A stretch of DNA of 52,914 nucleotides from Phycisphaerales bacterium. GTDB lineage: Bacteria; Planctomycetota; Phycisphaerae; Phycisphaerales; UBA1924. Below are positions 22,196-30,214 of this stretch, piece after piece. The notes under the pieces are model-generated. The model saw nothing but the letters and a program-made list of their open reading frames with translations. It was not told the origin of the DNA and made no database searches. The stretch covers positions 1 through 52,914 of the forward strand of contig JAEPQP010000006.1 in the NCBI GenBank assembly GCA_017640485.1. The letters are read 5' to 3'. The position numbers and the translations under genes were made by a program. Position 1 is the stretch's first letter; every line of letters begins with the position of its first letter.

Positions 22196-22483
22196 TCGTT
22201 GGTTTGATCTCGACCTTACACCGGGCAACGACACCCTGTGGTTTGGTCCAGTCTCTTGAAACCTCCTTGCCAATGCGCCAAGAGACGCCACGCATTGACC
22301 AGCCCGATGATCGTGATCCACCACCTCATCGGGCGTCGAGTGGTGGATCCGTAGCCACTATTAGGCTGCGAGTGCGTACTGCGGTTCGGCAGATATAAAG
22401 TTGCGTACTTTTTACGAGGCTAGCACGCTCCTCGACTCGCCACACAAAACCTTCCCAATCCGGTCGAATGCCATATCGGCCCC
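22133..22483 (-). ncRNA. ssrA: Transfer-messenger RNA (tmRNA)
   Basis: On the minus strand, GGGGCCG at the 5' end (22483-22477) pairs with CGGCTCC at the 3' end, followed by A at 22133. The CCA tail is not encoded. The T-arm GGTTCGATTCC and the conserved pre-tag stretch CTCGTAAAAAG are present. The tag frame at 22390-22364 reads A-E-P-Q-Y-A-L-A-A and ends with TAA-TAG. With the charged alanine the tag would be AAEPQYALAA. It rescues stalled ribosomes with SmpB and marks the peptide for proteolysis. Its 3' end is the integration site of the element at 16445-22157 and stays functional after insertion. Confidence 0.95.
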
Positions 22484-22534
22484 AATGAAACGCTACCGGA
22501 CCGACCGATAGCATGCCCAGATCTTACGCAGATC

Positions 22535-22591
22535 GGATGCCCTGTGTTCGCAGATCAGCGACTTTGGACGCACCCGCCGGACAGGGCATCC
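22535..22591. repeat. 11-bp perfect inverted repeat between ssrA and the haloperoxidase-like gene
   Basis: GGATGCCCTGT (22535-22545) and ACAGGGCATCC (22581-22591) are separated by 35 bases that include a copy of CGCAGATC also found just before the left arm. There is no T tract, so it is not a terminator. It lies upstream of both ssrA and the 22764 gene and may be an operator or a leader hairpin. Confidence 0.45.
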
Positions 22592-22763
22592 TCAGGGCAG
22601 CAATTTCTTGTTCAAGGATAACCCGGATGGACCAAATCGATTTCGGCTGGTTCCATTCAATTTCGAAAAAATCATTGATATTTCAGGGGTTTCGGGTACA
22701 TTGGATCGTAGCTCGGCAGATGAGTGCTCGGCTGTTTTCACATTCTCAGATGAGGGTCCCGAT

Positions 22764-24956
22764 ATGTTCACGAACTCCCAGAAACTTACTCTTTGTGCAG
22801 GTATGGCGCTCTGTGCCTCGACCACGCTCGCCGCGGGCGTTGCCAAGTCGACGACCAAAGCCGCTCCTGCCAACACGATGACCATGGATCAGCACAAGCT
22901 GGTTATGACCAAGCAAGTCTCGCGCTCGACCGCAGAGAAGCGGGCACTGATCCGTGAGAACCAAGGCGACCTGCACCACTCCGTCGCTCGGATGTGGAAC
23001 GAGGTTCTTCTGGACTCGATCCGCAAGGACTTTGCCCGTCCGACTGTGCACGCACGCAACCTGTACCACACCAGTGCAGCGATGTGGGACGCGTGGGCCG
23101 CGTACGACGAGCAGGCTGACCAGATCTTGCATCAAGAGAAGCTCTCGGCTGATGATGTCGAAGCTGCTCGTGAAGAAGCAATGAGCTACGCAATGTACCG
23201 TTTGCTTCGTCACCGGTTCCTCTTCTCGCCGGCACTGCCGTTCATGTTCCCAGAGTACGACCTGCTGATGGGCGAACTCGGATACGACACCAGCTTTACC
23301 TCGGAAGTCGGCGACAGCCCGGCAGCACTCGGGAACCGCATCGCGGCAACCATCATCGCTCATGGTTTGGCTGATGGTTCGAACGAACAACTGGGATACG
23401 CGAACCTCCGCTACCTCCCGATCAACCCGCCGTTGCTCCCTGACTTCCCAGGGAACCCCGACATCATCGATCCAAACCGCTGGCAGCCACTCGCGCTCGA
23501 GTTCTTCCTCGATCAGAGCGGCAACCCAATCCCAGGCGGATACCCAGACTTCCTGAGTCCAGAGTGGGGCGATGTGACCTCATTCTCACTCAATGAAAAC
23601 GATCTCGATGTGTACAACGCACGCGGATCCGATTGGGCTGTCTGGCACGATCCGGGCGCTCCTCCGTACCACGGCACAGAAACCGAAGACAGCTACAAGT
23701 GGGGATATGAGATGGTTGTTGCTTGGTCATCACACCTAGATCCCGCAACTGGGGTAATGATCGATGTTTCACCCGGTGGAATTGGGAATGCGCAACTTCC
23801 AGAGGTCGCACAAGAGCAGGAATATTACAACTTTGCAGATGGAGGCGATTGGGGGCAGGGCTGGGATCTCAATCCGGTTACAGGGCTCCCATATGAACCA
23901 CAAGTTGTGCCGCTGGGTGACTATGCCCGCATCTTGGCAGAATTCTGGGCTGATGGTCCCGATTCCGAGACACCTCCTGGACACTGGTTCAGTGTGATGA
24001 ACTATGTCTCTGATCATCCGTTGTTTGAGAAGAAATTCATGGGTGAGGGACAAGTCCTTGATGACCTTGAATGGGATGTTAAATCCTACTTGGTCATGGG
24101 AGGATCAATGCATGATTGTGCAATATCTGCTTGGTCTGTCAAGGGGTATTACGATTATGTGCGGCCTGTTTCTGCGATCCGCTATATGTGTGATCTCGGA
24201 CAATGCACAGACGAGAATCTTGCAAGTTATCATCCTGGTGGAATCAATCTGATGCCCGGTGTGATCGAGTTGATCACTGCAGAAACCACTGCTCCAGGCG
24301 AGCGTCACGAGATGCTCATTGGAAATGAAGGCAAGATTGCGGTCAATGCTTGGAGAGGACCTACTTTTATTGATGATCCAGATACAAGTGTCGCGGGTGT
24401 CGGCTGGATTCTTGCTGAGAACTGGTGGCCGTATCAGCGACCAAGCTTCGTATCGCCGCCATTTGCTGGGTATGTATCTGGGCACTCAGTCTTCTCACGA
24501 AGCGCAGCCGAAGTTATGACTCTGCTGACTGGAACACCCTTCTTCCCAGGTGGAATGGGTGAGTTTGAAGCTCCGATGAACGAGTTCTTGGTCTTTGAGG
24601 ATGGTCCTTCAATGGATATCACCCTTCAATGGGCCACTTACCAAGACGCCTCTGATCAGACTTCACTGTCGAGAATCTGGGGAGGAATCCATCCTCCTGC
24701 TGACGACCTCCCAGGCCGTCATATGGGACAAGTAATCGGACCAGAAGCATTCACCGAAGCTCGCCGGTACTTCAGCGGGCTCAAGTCCTGTCCAGCAGAT
24801 TTCCAAGGCGACGGCGTCGTGGACTTCTACGATGTGTCCAAGTTCATCAGCGCCTACATGAGCAACGATCAACTCGCAGACATCTCGCGTGACAACCAAC
24901 TTAATGTAGATGACATCTTCGAGTTCATCGATGCGATGAAGAACGGATGCCCATAA
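22764..24956 (+). CDS. Vanadium-dependent haloperoxidase-like secreted protein with dockerin-like end
   Basis: 730 residues from ATG 22764. A signal peptide covers about 1-24 ('LTLCAGMALCASTTLAAG'). The catalytic signature of the vanadium haloperoxidase/PAP2 superfamily is present in order: Arg467-Pro in 'YVRPVSAIR', Ser572-Gly-His574 in 'YVSGHSVFSRSAAE', and Arg637 plus His643 in 'SRIWGGIHPPADD'. These would bind vanadate, or phosphate in phosphatase relatives. The C-terminus is a divergent dockerin pair ('DFQGDGVVDFYDVSKFIS', then a second loop), ending 'KNGCP'. Bases of about 23700-24750 have a more AT-rich codon choice than the ends, hinting at a mosaic gene. Substrate and halide specificity cannot be told from sequence. 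A terminator follows at 24989. Confidence 0.88.
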   Translation: MFTNSQKLTLCAGMALCASTTLAAGVAKSTTKAAPANTMTMDQHKLVMTKQVSRSTAEKRALIRENQGDLHHSVARMWNEVLLDSIRKDFARPTVHARNLYHTSAAMWDAWAAYDEQADQILHQEKLSADDVEAAREEAMSYAMYRLLRHRFLFSPALPFMFPEYDLLMGELGYDTSFTSEVGDSPAALGNRIAATIIAHGLADGSNEQLGYANLRYLPINPPLLPDFPGNPDIIDPNRWQPLALEFFLDQSGNPIPGGYPDFLSPEWGDVTSFSLNENDLDVYNARGSDWAVWHDPGAPPYHGTETEDSYKWGYEMVVAWSSHLDPATGVMIDVSPGGIGNAQLPEVAQEQEYYNFADGGDWGQGWDLNPVTGLPYEPQVVPLGDYARILAEFWADGPDSETPPGHWFSVMNYVSDHPLFEKKFMGEGQVLDDLEWDVKSYLVMGGSMHDCAISAWSVKGYYDYVRPVSAIRYMCDLGQCTDENLASYHPGGINLMPGVIELITAETTAPGERHEMLIGNEGKIAVNAWRGPTFIDDPDTSVAGVGWILAENWWPYQRPSFVSPPFAGYVSGHSVFSRSAAEVMTLLTGTPFFPGGMGEFEAPMNEFLVFEDGPSMDITLQWATYQDASDQTSLSRIWGGIHPPADDLPGRHMGQVIGPEAFTEARRYFSGLKSCPADFQGDGVVDFYDVSKFISAYMSNDQLADISRDNQLNVDDIFEFIDAMKNGCP

Positions 24957-24988
24957 GTTTGTAATTGAAAATCCTAGTGACCCAGACT

Positions 24989-25015
24989 CACCCGCACTGG
25001 TGCGGGTGTTTCTTT
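24989..25015 (+). terminator. Rho-independent terminator
   Basis: CACCCGCAC (24989-24997) pairs perfectly with GTGCGGGTG (25000-25008), followed by TTTCTTT. It ends the haloperoxidase-like gene and separates it from the convergent desulfurase-like gene. Confidence 0.8.
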
Positions 25016-25027
25016 ATCAAGTCTCGG

Positions 25028-26245
25028 TCATGCCCTTGACGAGGATTGCACAGCAATCGAGCTGATAGCGCTGAGGAATCGGTCGATGTCCTCACTCGTG
25101 GTCATCGGACCCGGCGAGACCCGAATGCCTCCATCCTCGTCGTTCCCGAGCGAGTGATGCGCGAGCGGTGCGCAGTGTGAACCGGCGCGCGTTGCGATGT
25201 TGTGCTCTTGATCAAGGACACCCGCGACCATCCGTGCGGGCATGGATTCAATATTGAACAGCACGACCGGCGTGCGTCCTTCGATGCTCGGTTTGCCGTA
25301 GATCTTGACCCCCTCGATCTGCTTGAGACCATCAAGAATCTGGTTGGTCAATGCCATCTCGTGGTCATGACTGGATGGGTCACGCGCGTCCATCGCCGCG
25401 ATCAGACCCGCGAACCCGACCGCGTTGCTGGTCCCCGCTTCGAGTGCATCGGGGAGATTGGTGGGCATTTCGAGTCCCGGGGCTTTCGAGCCGGTCCCGC
25501 CGCGTCGTTCGCAGAACACGCGTGGATTCTCTTTCTCGCAGTTGTCCGGGAACGCTCGGCAGCTCAGGTACAACGCCCCTGTGCCGGTCGGTCCACCAAG
25601 CCCCTTGTGACCCGCGATCGCGAGCAGATCGATGTTCATCTCTTGGACATCAACCGGGAAGTGACCGAGAGTCTGAGCACAATCCACAAGCACCAGCGCA
25701 TCGGGCGCTGTTTCGCGAACCGCTTGAATCGCTTCCTTGATTGGTTGGATTGTCCCCAGGGCGTTGGATGCATGGGTCAAGCACACCAGCGCTGTGCACT
25801 CCGTACACGCTTGGGCGATCTTCTGAGGATCCAGACAGCCTTCTTCATCACAATCAACAAGGACAAGATCAACCTTGTTGTCGGACGCATAACAGTGGAG
25901 CGTGCGCAGGACCGCGTTGTGCTCAACAACCGAAGTGATCACACGGATCGGATCTTCGCATCCGGCGCGCTGCGCCGCGCGGATCACGCCATGGATCGCG
26001 AGGTTGAGCGCATCGGTGCAGCCGTGGGTGAGCACAATGCGCGACGGGGAGGGGGCATTGATAAGCTGAGCAATCTTGAATCTCGCTTCCTCGATCACAT
26101 CACACGCGGCCCGAGCGAGGGTGTGACCGCCGCGTCCCGGATTCCCGGCTTTGGTGTTGAGGAAGTCAACCATCGCTTCACCGACGCAAGGCTTCTTCGG
26201 CCAGCTGGTCGCGGCGTTATCGAGATACAAAAAAGATTCACTCAT
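25028..26245 (-). CDS. Cysteine desulfurase family PLP enzyme (class V aminotransferase fold)
   Basis: 405 residues. It starts at ATG 26245 with 'MSESFLYLDNAATSWPKK', the conserved opening of the family; the frame upstream to 26308 is not conserved-looking. PLP is held by Lys214 in 'AIAGHKGLGGPTGTGALY', with the 'DCAQTLGHFPVD' cofactor Asp/Gln motif before it. The C-terminal loop 'TRAGSHCAPLAHHSLG' has the catalytic Cys. The layout matches the SufS/CsdA-related subgroup called cysteine desulfurase family protein, which removes sulfur (or selenium) from cysteine. No Suf/Isc partner genes are adjacent, so the sulfur acceptor is unknown. Lone gene, divergent from ispD with 133 bp between them. 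Confidence 0.9.
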   Translation of the reverse strand: MSESFLYLDNAATSWPKKPCVGEAMVDFLNTKAGNPGRGGHTLARAACDVIEEARFKIAQLINAPSPSRIVLTHGCTDALNLAIHGVIRAAQRAGCEDPIRVITSVVEHNAVLRTLHCYASDNKVDLVLVDCDEEGCLDPQKIAQACTECTALVCLTHASNALGTIQPIKEAIQAVRETAPDALVLVDCAQTLGHFPVDVQEMNIDLLAIAGHKGLGGPTGTGALYLSCRAFPDNCEKENPRVFCERRGGTGSKAPGLEMPTNLPDALEAGTSNAVGFAGLIAAMDARDPSSHDHEMALTNQILDGLKQIEGVKIYGKPSIEGRTPVVLFNIESMPARMVAGVLDQEHNIATRAGSHCAPLAHHSLGNDEDGGIRVSPGPMTTSEDIDRFLSAISSIAVQSSSRA

Positions 26246-26378
26246 GAAACCCTCTCTCGTGCTTCTCGCAATCTCGTGAGAACCCCTGTCCGAACACAGA
26301 ATCCTCATATACTAGAACGGAATCATCATATTCCATCGGACCGTTCCTTGCCCGAGTTCGAGCACTCTGGAGTCCAGT

Positions 26379-27194
26379 ATGCAGATCGCCGTCATCATCC
26401 CCGCCGCGGGAATGTCCACCAGATTCAATCGGTCGGGTTCAGAATCTGACCCCCTCAGCAGCGGGAGATCCAAGCTCGACGAGGATCTCGGCGGGAAGAC
26501 CGTCCTGCAGCGGACCATCGAGTTGTTCAATACCAGACCAGAAGTCCATCAGATCATCGTCGCAGGGCCGCATGATCCGGCGTCTATGGAATCCTTCAAG
26601 CTCAGACACGGAGATCGACTGAACCTGCTCGGCGCCGAGCTCGTCGCAGGCGGGAAGGACCACCGCTGGCAGAGCGTCCAGTCCGCGCTCGATCGGGTCA
26701 CGGAAGATGCGACCCACATCGCGATCCATGACGCGGCGCGTCCCGCGACCCCTCCGGAACTCATCGACCGGGTCTTTGATGCCTCGGCTCGATTCAACGC
26801 GGTCATTCCCGCAGTTGCCGTCAGCGACACGCTCAAACGCGTTTCGAGTGAACCCATCGACGACAAATCCGAAGCCGACCCGCTCGCAGCGATTCTCGGT
26901 GCGGGGGGATCCAATCCCATGCAAGAAGTGGTGGATGGGGTTGATCGAGTTGATCTTGTACAGGTCCAAACGCCTCAGGTGTTCGAACGCTCACTGCTGA
27001 TCCGCGCATACGCTCAAGAAGATCTCACAAGCACTGATGATGCAGGGCTTGTCGAAAGACTCGGTGAACAAGTGGTCACTGTGCAAGGCGACGAGCGGAA
27101 CCTGAAGCTCACAAGGCCTGGAGATTTACCAGTCCTGCGCGCGATCATGAATGTGCACACCAAATCAACGCGTGCGTCGCATAAAAGATTCTGA
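26379..27194 (+). CDS. ispD: 2-C-methyl-D-erythritol 4-phosphate cytidylyltransferase
   Basis: 271 residues. The nucleotidyltransferase start is 'IIPAAGMSTRFN', with an insert before the usual 'K' loop. The family then shows 'VAGGKDHRWQSVQSALD', 'IHDAARPATP', 'VIPAVAVSDTLKRV' and 'VQTPQVF', all core IspD motifs. It couples MEP with CTP in the third step of the non-mevalonate isoprenoid pathway. It is somewhat longer than E. coli IspD (about 236 residues) because of the insert near residue 25 and a loop near 175-190. It is convergent with the regulator gene, one base between the stops. Cytoplasmic. Confidence is high from the motif set alone. Confidence 0.95.
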   Translation: MQIAVIIPAAGMSTRFNRSGSESDPLSSGRSKLDEDLGGKTVLQRTIELFNTRPEVHQIIVAGPHDPASMESFKLRHGDRLNLLGAELVAGGKDHRWQSVQSALDRVTEDATHIAIHDAARPATPPELIDRVFDASARFNAVIPAVAVSDTLKRVSSEPIDDKSEADPLAAILGAGGSNPMQEVVDGVDRVDLVQVQTPQVFERSLLIRAYAQEDLTSTDDAGLVERLGEQVVTVQGDERNLKLTRPGDLPVLRAIMNVHTKSTRASHKRF

Positions 27195-27195
27195 G

Positions 27196-27774
27196 TTATT
27201 CCGCTTCTTGCTCTCCGGCGCAGTACATCCCCATCGAGATGACCATCCGTTTCGATCCCGGCTTGCGGGGTTTGTCTGCAAGCAACCCGATGATCGCATC
27301 AATGTGTGTGTTCAGTTCCTCAAGCTCGTCTTCGTCGAGCCAACCAGCCGGACTCCCAACAAAGGTGTCACGGTGCGGAATCGGCAAGACCGCTTCACCA
27401 GAATCGAAGGCTTTGGTGATTTTCTGACCTGTATCCTTCAACGACGCGCGAGCAAACTCACCAAGCGCTTTGACCATCTCAGGCTTCCGCGGACGGTACC
27501 GCATGAACTCGAGCTTAGTGGTGTACACCTTCGCATCGCGACGAGATGTGCTCTTGGTCCCGATATCGATCAGCAATCCGACCTCGACAAGCTGATCGAT
27601 ATGTCTGTAGAGCGATGCGGGCTTGCGTCCCATCTGCTCCGCAATCTCGCGGATGGACGCTTCCCCCTGACTCAAGACCACCTGGTGGATCTCGTGACGC
27701 ATGGGTGAACACAGTGCTCGGATCTGGTCGGGGCAATCGATCGTCTGATCATCTGGCGGGCGTTTGAATGGCAT
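27196..27774 (-). CDS. ArsR-like winged-helix transcriptional regulator
   Basis: 192 residues. Residues 15-85 form a winged helix-turn-helix of ArsR type: 'IRALCSPMRHEIHQVVLSQG', then 'SIREIAEQMGRKPASLYRHI' and 'DQLVEVGLLIDIGTKSTSRR'. The C-terminal 100 residues are a helical effector or dimer domain, with no clear metal-binding Cys pattern, so a non-metal signal is likely. It starts at ATG 27774. The upstream 116 bp, shared with the divergent dockerin gene at 27891, are AT-rich and would hold its own and the neighbour's promoter, so it may regulate that surface protein (inference). Confidence 0.85.
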   Translation of the reverse strand: MPFKRPPDDQTIDCPDQIRALCSPMRHEIHQVVLSQGEASIREIAEQMGRKPASLYRHIDQLVEVGLLIDIGTKSTSRRDAKVYTTKLEFMRYRPRKPEMVKALGEFARASLKDTGQKITKAFDSGEAVLPIPHRDTFVGSPAGWLDEDELEELNTHIDAIIGLLADKPRKPGSKRMVISMGMYCAGEQEAE

Positions 27775-27890
27775 AGAGAGAGAATAGTCGACAAATTAAT
27801 TTGCAAACTGCAACAAATGCAAAATAATGCCGTATACATCTGTACGCGGTACGACGATGTGCGTCCTCCGTTGCACAGTTAGGAGAAACC

Positions 27891-28805
27891 ATGAAAACCC
27901 CACGCATTGCGTGCGTGATCGGGTCGGCGATCGTTGCGTCGATTCTTCACGCTCAACCTGTTACCGATGACTTTGAATCACACCCGCTCGGCGCCTTTCC
28001 GGGAGGAGAGTGGCATGACATCTCCGATCGCGTAGTCGATGCGCCAGCCGAGACACCGACGATGCTGGTTGTGGAGACTGTGAATGCGCAGGGACAGCCA
28101 ACCCGAGCCGTGCAGACCAATCAAGCGCCGGGGACCAACGGGCTCTATCAGTATGTCTCCCCCGACACGGCGATCCATCATCTGCGGATGAATGTCCGGG
28201 TCGATTCGATGCACTCCGCGAATGCGGGTTGGCCGGTCAGTATGGGGTACTCCCGCTATCTCGGGGAAGGAGATGTGAATGCGAACCCGCAAGCACTGAT
28301 CTATGTCTGGACAGGCCGAGTCTGGAATCTCTTTCTGGCGCTGGGAGATGGGCGTCCTGCGCTTGACCTACGGATCCATGGACCACAACTGATCGTTGGG
28401 CGCTGGTACACGCTCACGCTGGATGTCGATGTAAAGACCGGCCGATTCGATGCGAAGGTCTTCGACGCTGTCACAGGCGATCTGCTCAACAGCAGATCGC
28501 AGATCTATCCGGGATGGGACCCAGAGGTCGATTCGTTCACTTCCATCACAGTGTTCGACGGCGGCGATGTCAACTCGCCTCTCCAAGGACAATCGACCAT
28601 CGATGATGTGTACTATTCAACAGAGCTTGAGCCGGATTGTCAGGTTGATCTCACGCTCGATGGTGAACTCGATTTCTTCGATGTGTCTGCATTCCTCACG
28701 GCATATGCCGCGGGTGATCTGGATGTCGACTTCAGCAATGACGGGGTGCTCGATTTCTTTGATATCTCCACATTCCTATTCTTGTTTAGCGAAGGGTGTC
28801 CGTAA
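27891..28805 (+). CDS. Secreted lectin-like protein with GC dockerin
   Basis: 304 residues from ATG 27891, with AGGAG about eight bases upstream. A signal peptide covers about 1-22 ('IACVIGSAIVASILHAQ'). Residues 25-245 form a beta-sandwich-like domain beginning 'VTDDFESHPLGAFPGGEWHD' and containing 'WYTLTLDVDVKTGRFDAKVF' and 'STIDDVYYST', a pattern of concanavalin-A-like/laminin-G-like domains that bind sugars. The end is the dockerin pair 'LDFFDVSAFLTAYAAG' and 'LDFFDISTFLFLFSEGCP'. It is expected at the cell surface. It is divergent from the ArsR-like gene and followed by a strong hairpin. No catalytic residues could be assigned. Confidence 0.82.
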   Translation: MKTPRIACVIGSAIVASILHAQPVTDDFESHPLGAFPGGEWHDISDRVVDAPAETPTMLVVETVNAQGQPTRAVQTNQAPGTNGLYQYVSPDTAIHHLRMNVRVDSMHSANAGWPVSMGYSRYLGEGDVNANPQALIYVWTGRVWNLFLALGDGRPALDLRIHGPQLIVGRWYTLTLDVDVKTGRFDAKVFDAVTGDLLNSRSQIYPGWDPEVDSFTSITVFDGGDVNSPLQGQSTIDDVYYSTELEPDCQVDLTLDGELDFFDVSAFLTAYAAGDLDVDFSNDGVLDFFDISTFLFLFSEGCP

Positions 28806-28830
28806 GAGCGCCCTGAGGATCGATACAAAG

Positions 28831-28870
28831 AACAGCCGACGATGGGAGACATCGTCGGCTGTTTGTTTTT
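28831..28870 (+). terminator. Rho-independent terminator
   Basis: AACAGCCGACGATG (28831-28844) pairs perfectly with CATCGTCGGCTGTT (28850-28863) around GGAGA, then TGTTTTTG. It ends the lectin-like dockerin gene, 24 bases before the stop of convergent lexA. Confidence 0.9.
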
Positions 28871-28893
28871 GTATTCAAGATGTTGGAGAAGGT

Positions 28894-29505
28894 TCAGTAC
28901 CGACGGATGACACCCTTGCCGATGCCGTGGATCTGGCAGAACTGCACGCGGATCGGATCAAAGTCCGGGTTCGCGGGCTGAAGACGGATGTGATCCGCTT
29001 CTTTGTAGAAGGTTTTGAGGGTGGTCGATCCGTCTTCGAGCAGCGCGACGACGCGATCGCCGTTGGACGCGACCTGAGCGCGTTTGAGGAGGATGAGATC
29101 CCCGTCGAGGATGCCTTCGTCGCGCATGGACTCGCCGTCCACGATGAGTGCGAATGTGGATCCCGCGTCATCGACCGATCCGAGGAACTCGACGAGATCG
29201 ACCTCGTCGGCTTCCGCGACCTTCTCGATCGGGTAGCCCGCGGCGATCTTACCGACCAGCGGGTATTTCATCGGACGAGATTCATCCGGGACCGCGATTC
29301 CCTCAGCGATCGACAAAGAGCGTGCCTTGTTCGCTTCGCGAATCAGGGCGCCTTTTTTGATCAACGCTTCGACGTGTTCGAACACGGTCACTTTGCTGAC
29401 CCCGATCTCGTCGGCGAGCTCTTGCATCGTCGGGGAATAGCCACGGCGAATTCGTGAATCGCGGATAAGCTGGAGAATTCGGAGCTGCTTTGGAGTGAGA
29501 TTCAT
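28894..29505 (-). CDS. lexA: LexA repressor
   Basis: 203 residues from ATG 29505. The N-terminal winged HTH has 'MNLTPKQLRILQLIRDSRIR' and 'TMQELADEIGVSKVTVFEHV'. The self-cleavage site is Ala89-Gly90 in 'GKIAAGYPIE'. The protease dyad is Ser126 ('VDGESMRD') and Lys164 ('TTLKTF'), at normal spacing. It represses SOS genes until RecA-stimulated autocleavage. The HTH differs from the E. coli type, as in other planctomycetes, so the operator may be unusual. I found no standard SOS box in the upstream 100 bases. The upstream region is open in another frame on the same strand (see 29303-29932). Confidence 0.95.
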   Translation of the reverse strand: MNLTPKQLRILQLIRDSRIRRGYSPTMQELADEIGVSKVTVFEHVEALIKKGALIREANKARSLSIAEGIAVPDESRPMKYPLVGKIAAGYPIEKVAEADEVDLVEFLGSVDDAGSTFALIVDGESMRDEGILDGDLILLKRAQVASNGDRVVALLEDGSTTLKTFYKEADHIRLQPANPDFDPIRVQFCQIHGIGKGVIRRY

Positions 29506-29932
29506 GGTTCTGATCCTTCCACTTGCTTGTTCGGGTCGCGTGCTCGCTGTTGGAGACGGACTCATCACTGGAGTTCCTGTGCCTAGATTCTGAAATCTCG
29601 ATGCGGCAAGACGCCGATGCGAGCGTGTTGATTCGATCCTTCACAGCGGACAGAAGCGTGCGCTGGGTGTTCAGTGTCCGTTGGCCGCAGACGACCAGAC
29701 CAAGATCCAGCATCCGCTGACGACGGGCAACCTTGATCAACCCCTGCTCAAAGGACAGTCCACGCGTCGATCGATGAGGATCTTCGTCATGGATTGTGTT
29801 CGCGGCTGCTCCGAGAGACGAAGCAGGGCGGAGTGTGAGCGATCGGATGGTGGCATGATGATCGTCATAATCGAATGTGTAATCGCCACCAGGGCCGAGC
29901 TTGAGGAGTGGTGTTTGCGTCTGTCTTGTCAT
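29303..29932 (-). CDS. Doubtful open frame upstream of and overlapping lexA
   Basis: A 209-codon frame from ATG 29932. The first 140 codons lie in the otherwise empty space before lexA and look plausibly coding ('GLSFEQGLIKVARRQRMLDL', 'GLVVCGQRTLNTQRTLLSAV'), while the last 67 overlap lexA in another phase and are clearly its shadow. A real gene here would need either a frameshift near 29505-29570 or a natural long overlap. No family is recognised. It may be a decayed gene. Kept because the region has no other explanation. Confidence 0.25.
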   Translation of the reverse strand: MTRQTQTPLLKLGPGGDYTFDYDDHHATIRSLTLRPASSLGAAANTIHDEDPHRSTRGLSFEQGLIKVARRQRMLDLGLVVCGQRTLNTQRTLLSAVKDRINTLASASCRIEISESRHRNSSDESVSNSEHATRTSKWKDQNHESHSKAAPNSPAYPRFTNSPWLFPDDARARRRDRGQQSDRVRTRRSVDQKRRPDSRSEQGTLFVDR

Positions 29933-30214
29933 CTGAGATACTCGGATTCAGTTCTTGAGTTTGAGGAGTCCGGCTATGTTGGACTCGTTTGCTCTTGTTC
30001 TGATCGGGTCTTTCTCGGGTGATCAAACACCTTTTCTTTCATTCTGTTCGGTCAATGATAGCCGATCATTGCCCCGACGACAAGCCAATATCCCGTTTCT
30101 GAGGTATTTGGGGCGAAAACCTCCCGAAATGAGGTGTTATCGGAGCAAAAAAATCCCGGCGCAAATCCTGCCGTGACCCAAACATTCATCGCGTTATCGG
30201 GTCTGGGCTCGCAT

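Noticed and set aside
30147-30175. Terminator for dprA, suggested by a run of seven A on plus
   Set aside because: The stem before it is only four base pairs (CGGC/GCCG), too weak to list as a feature.
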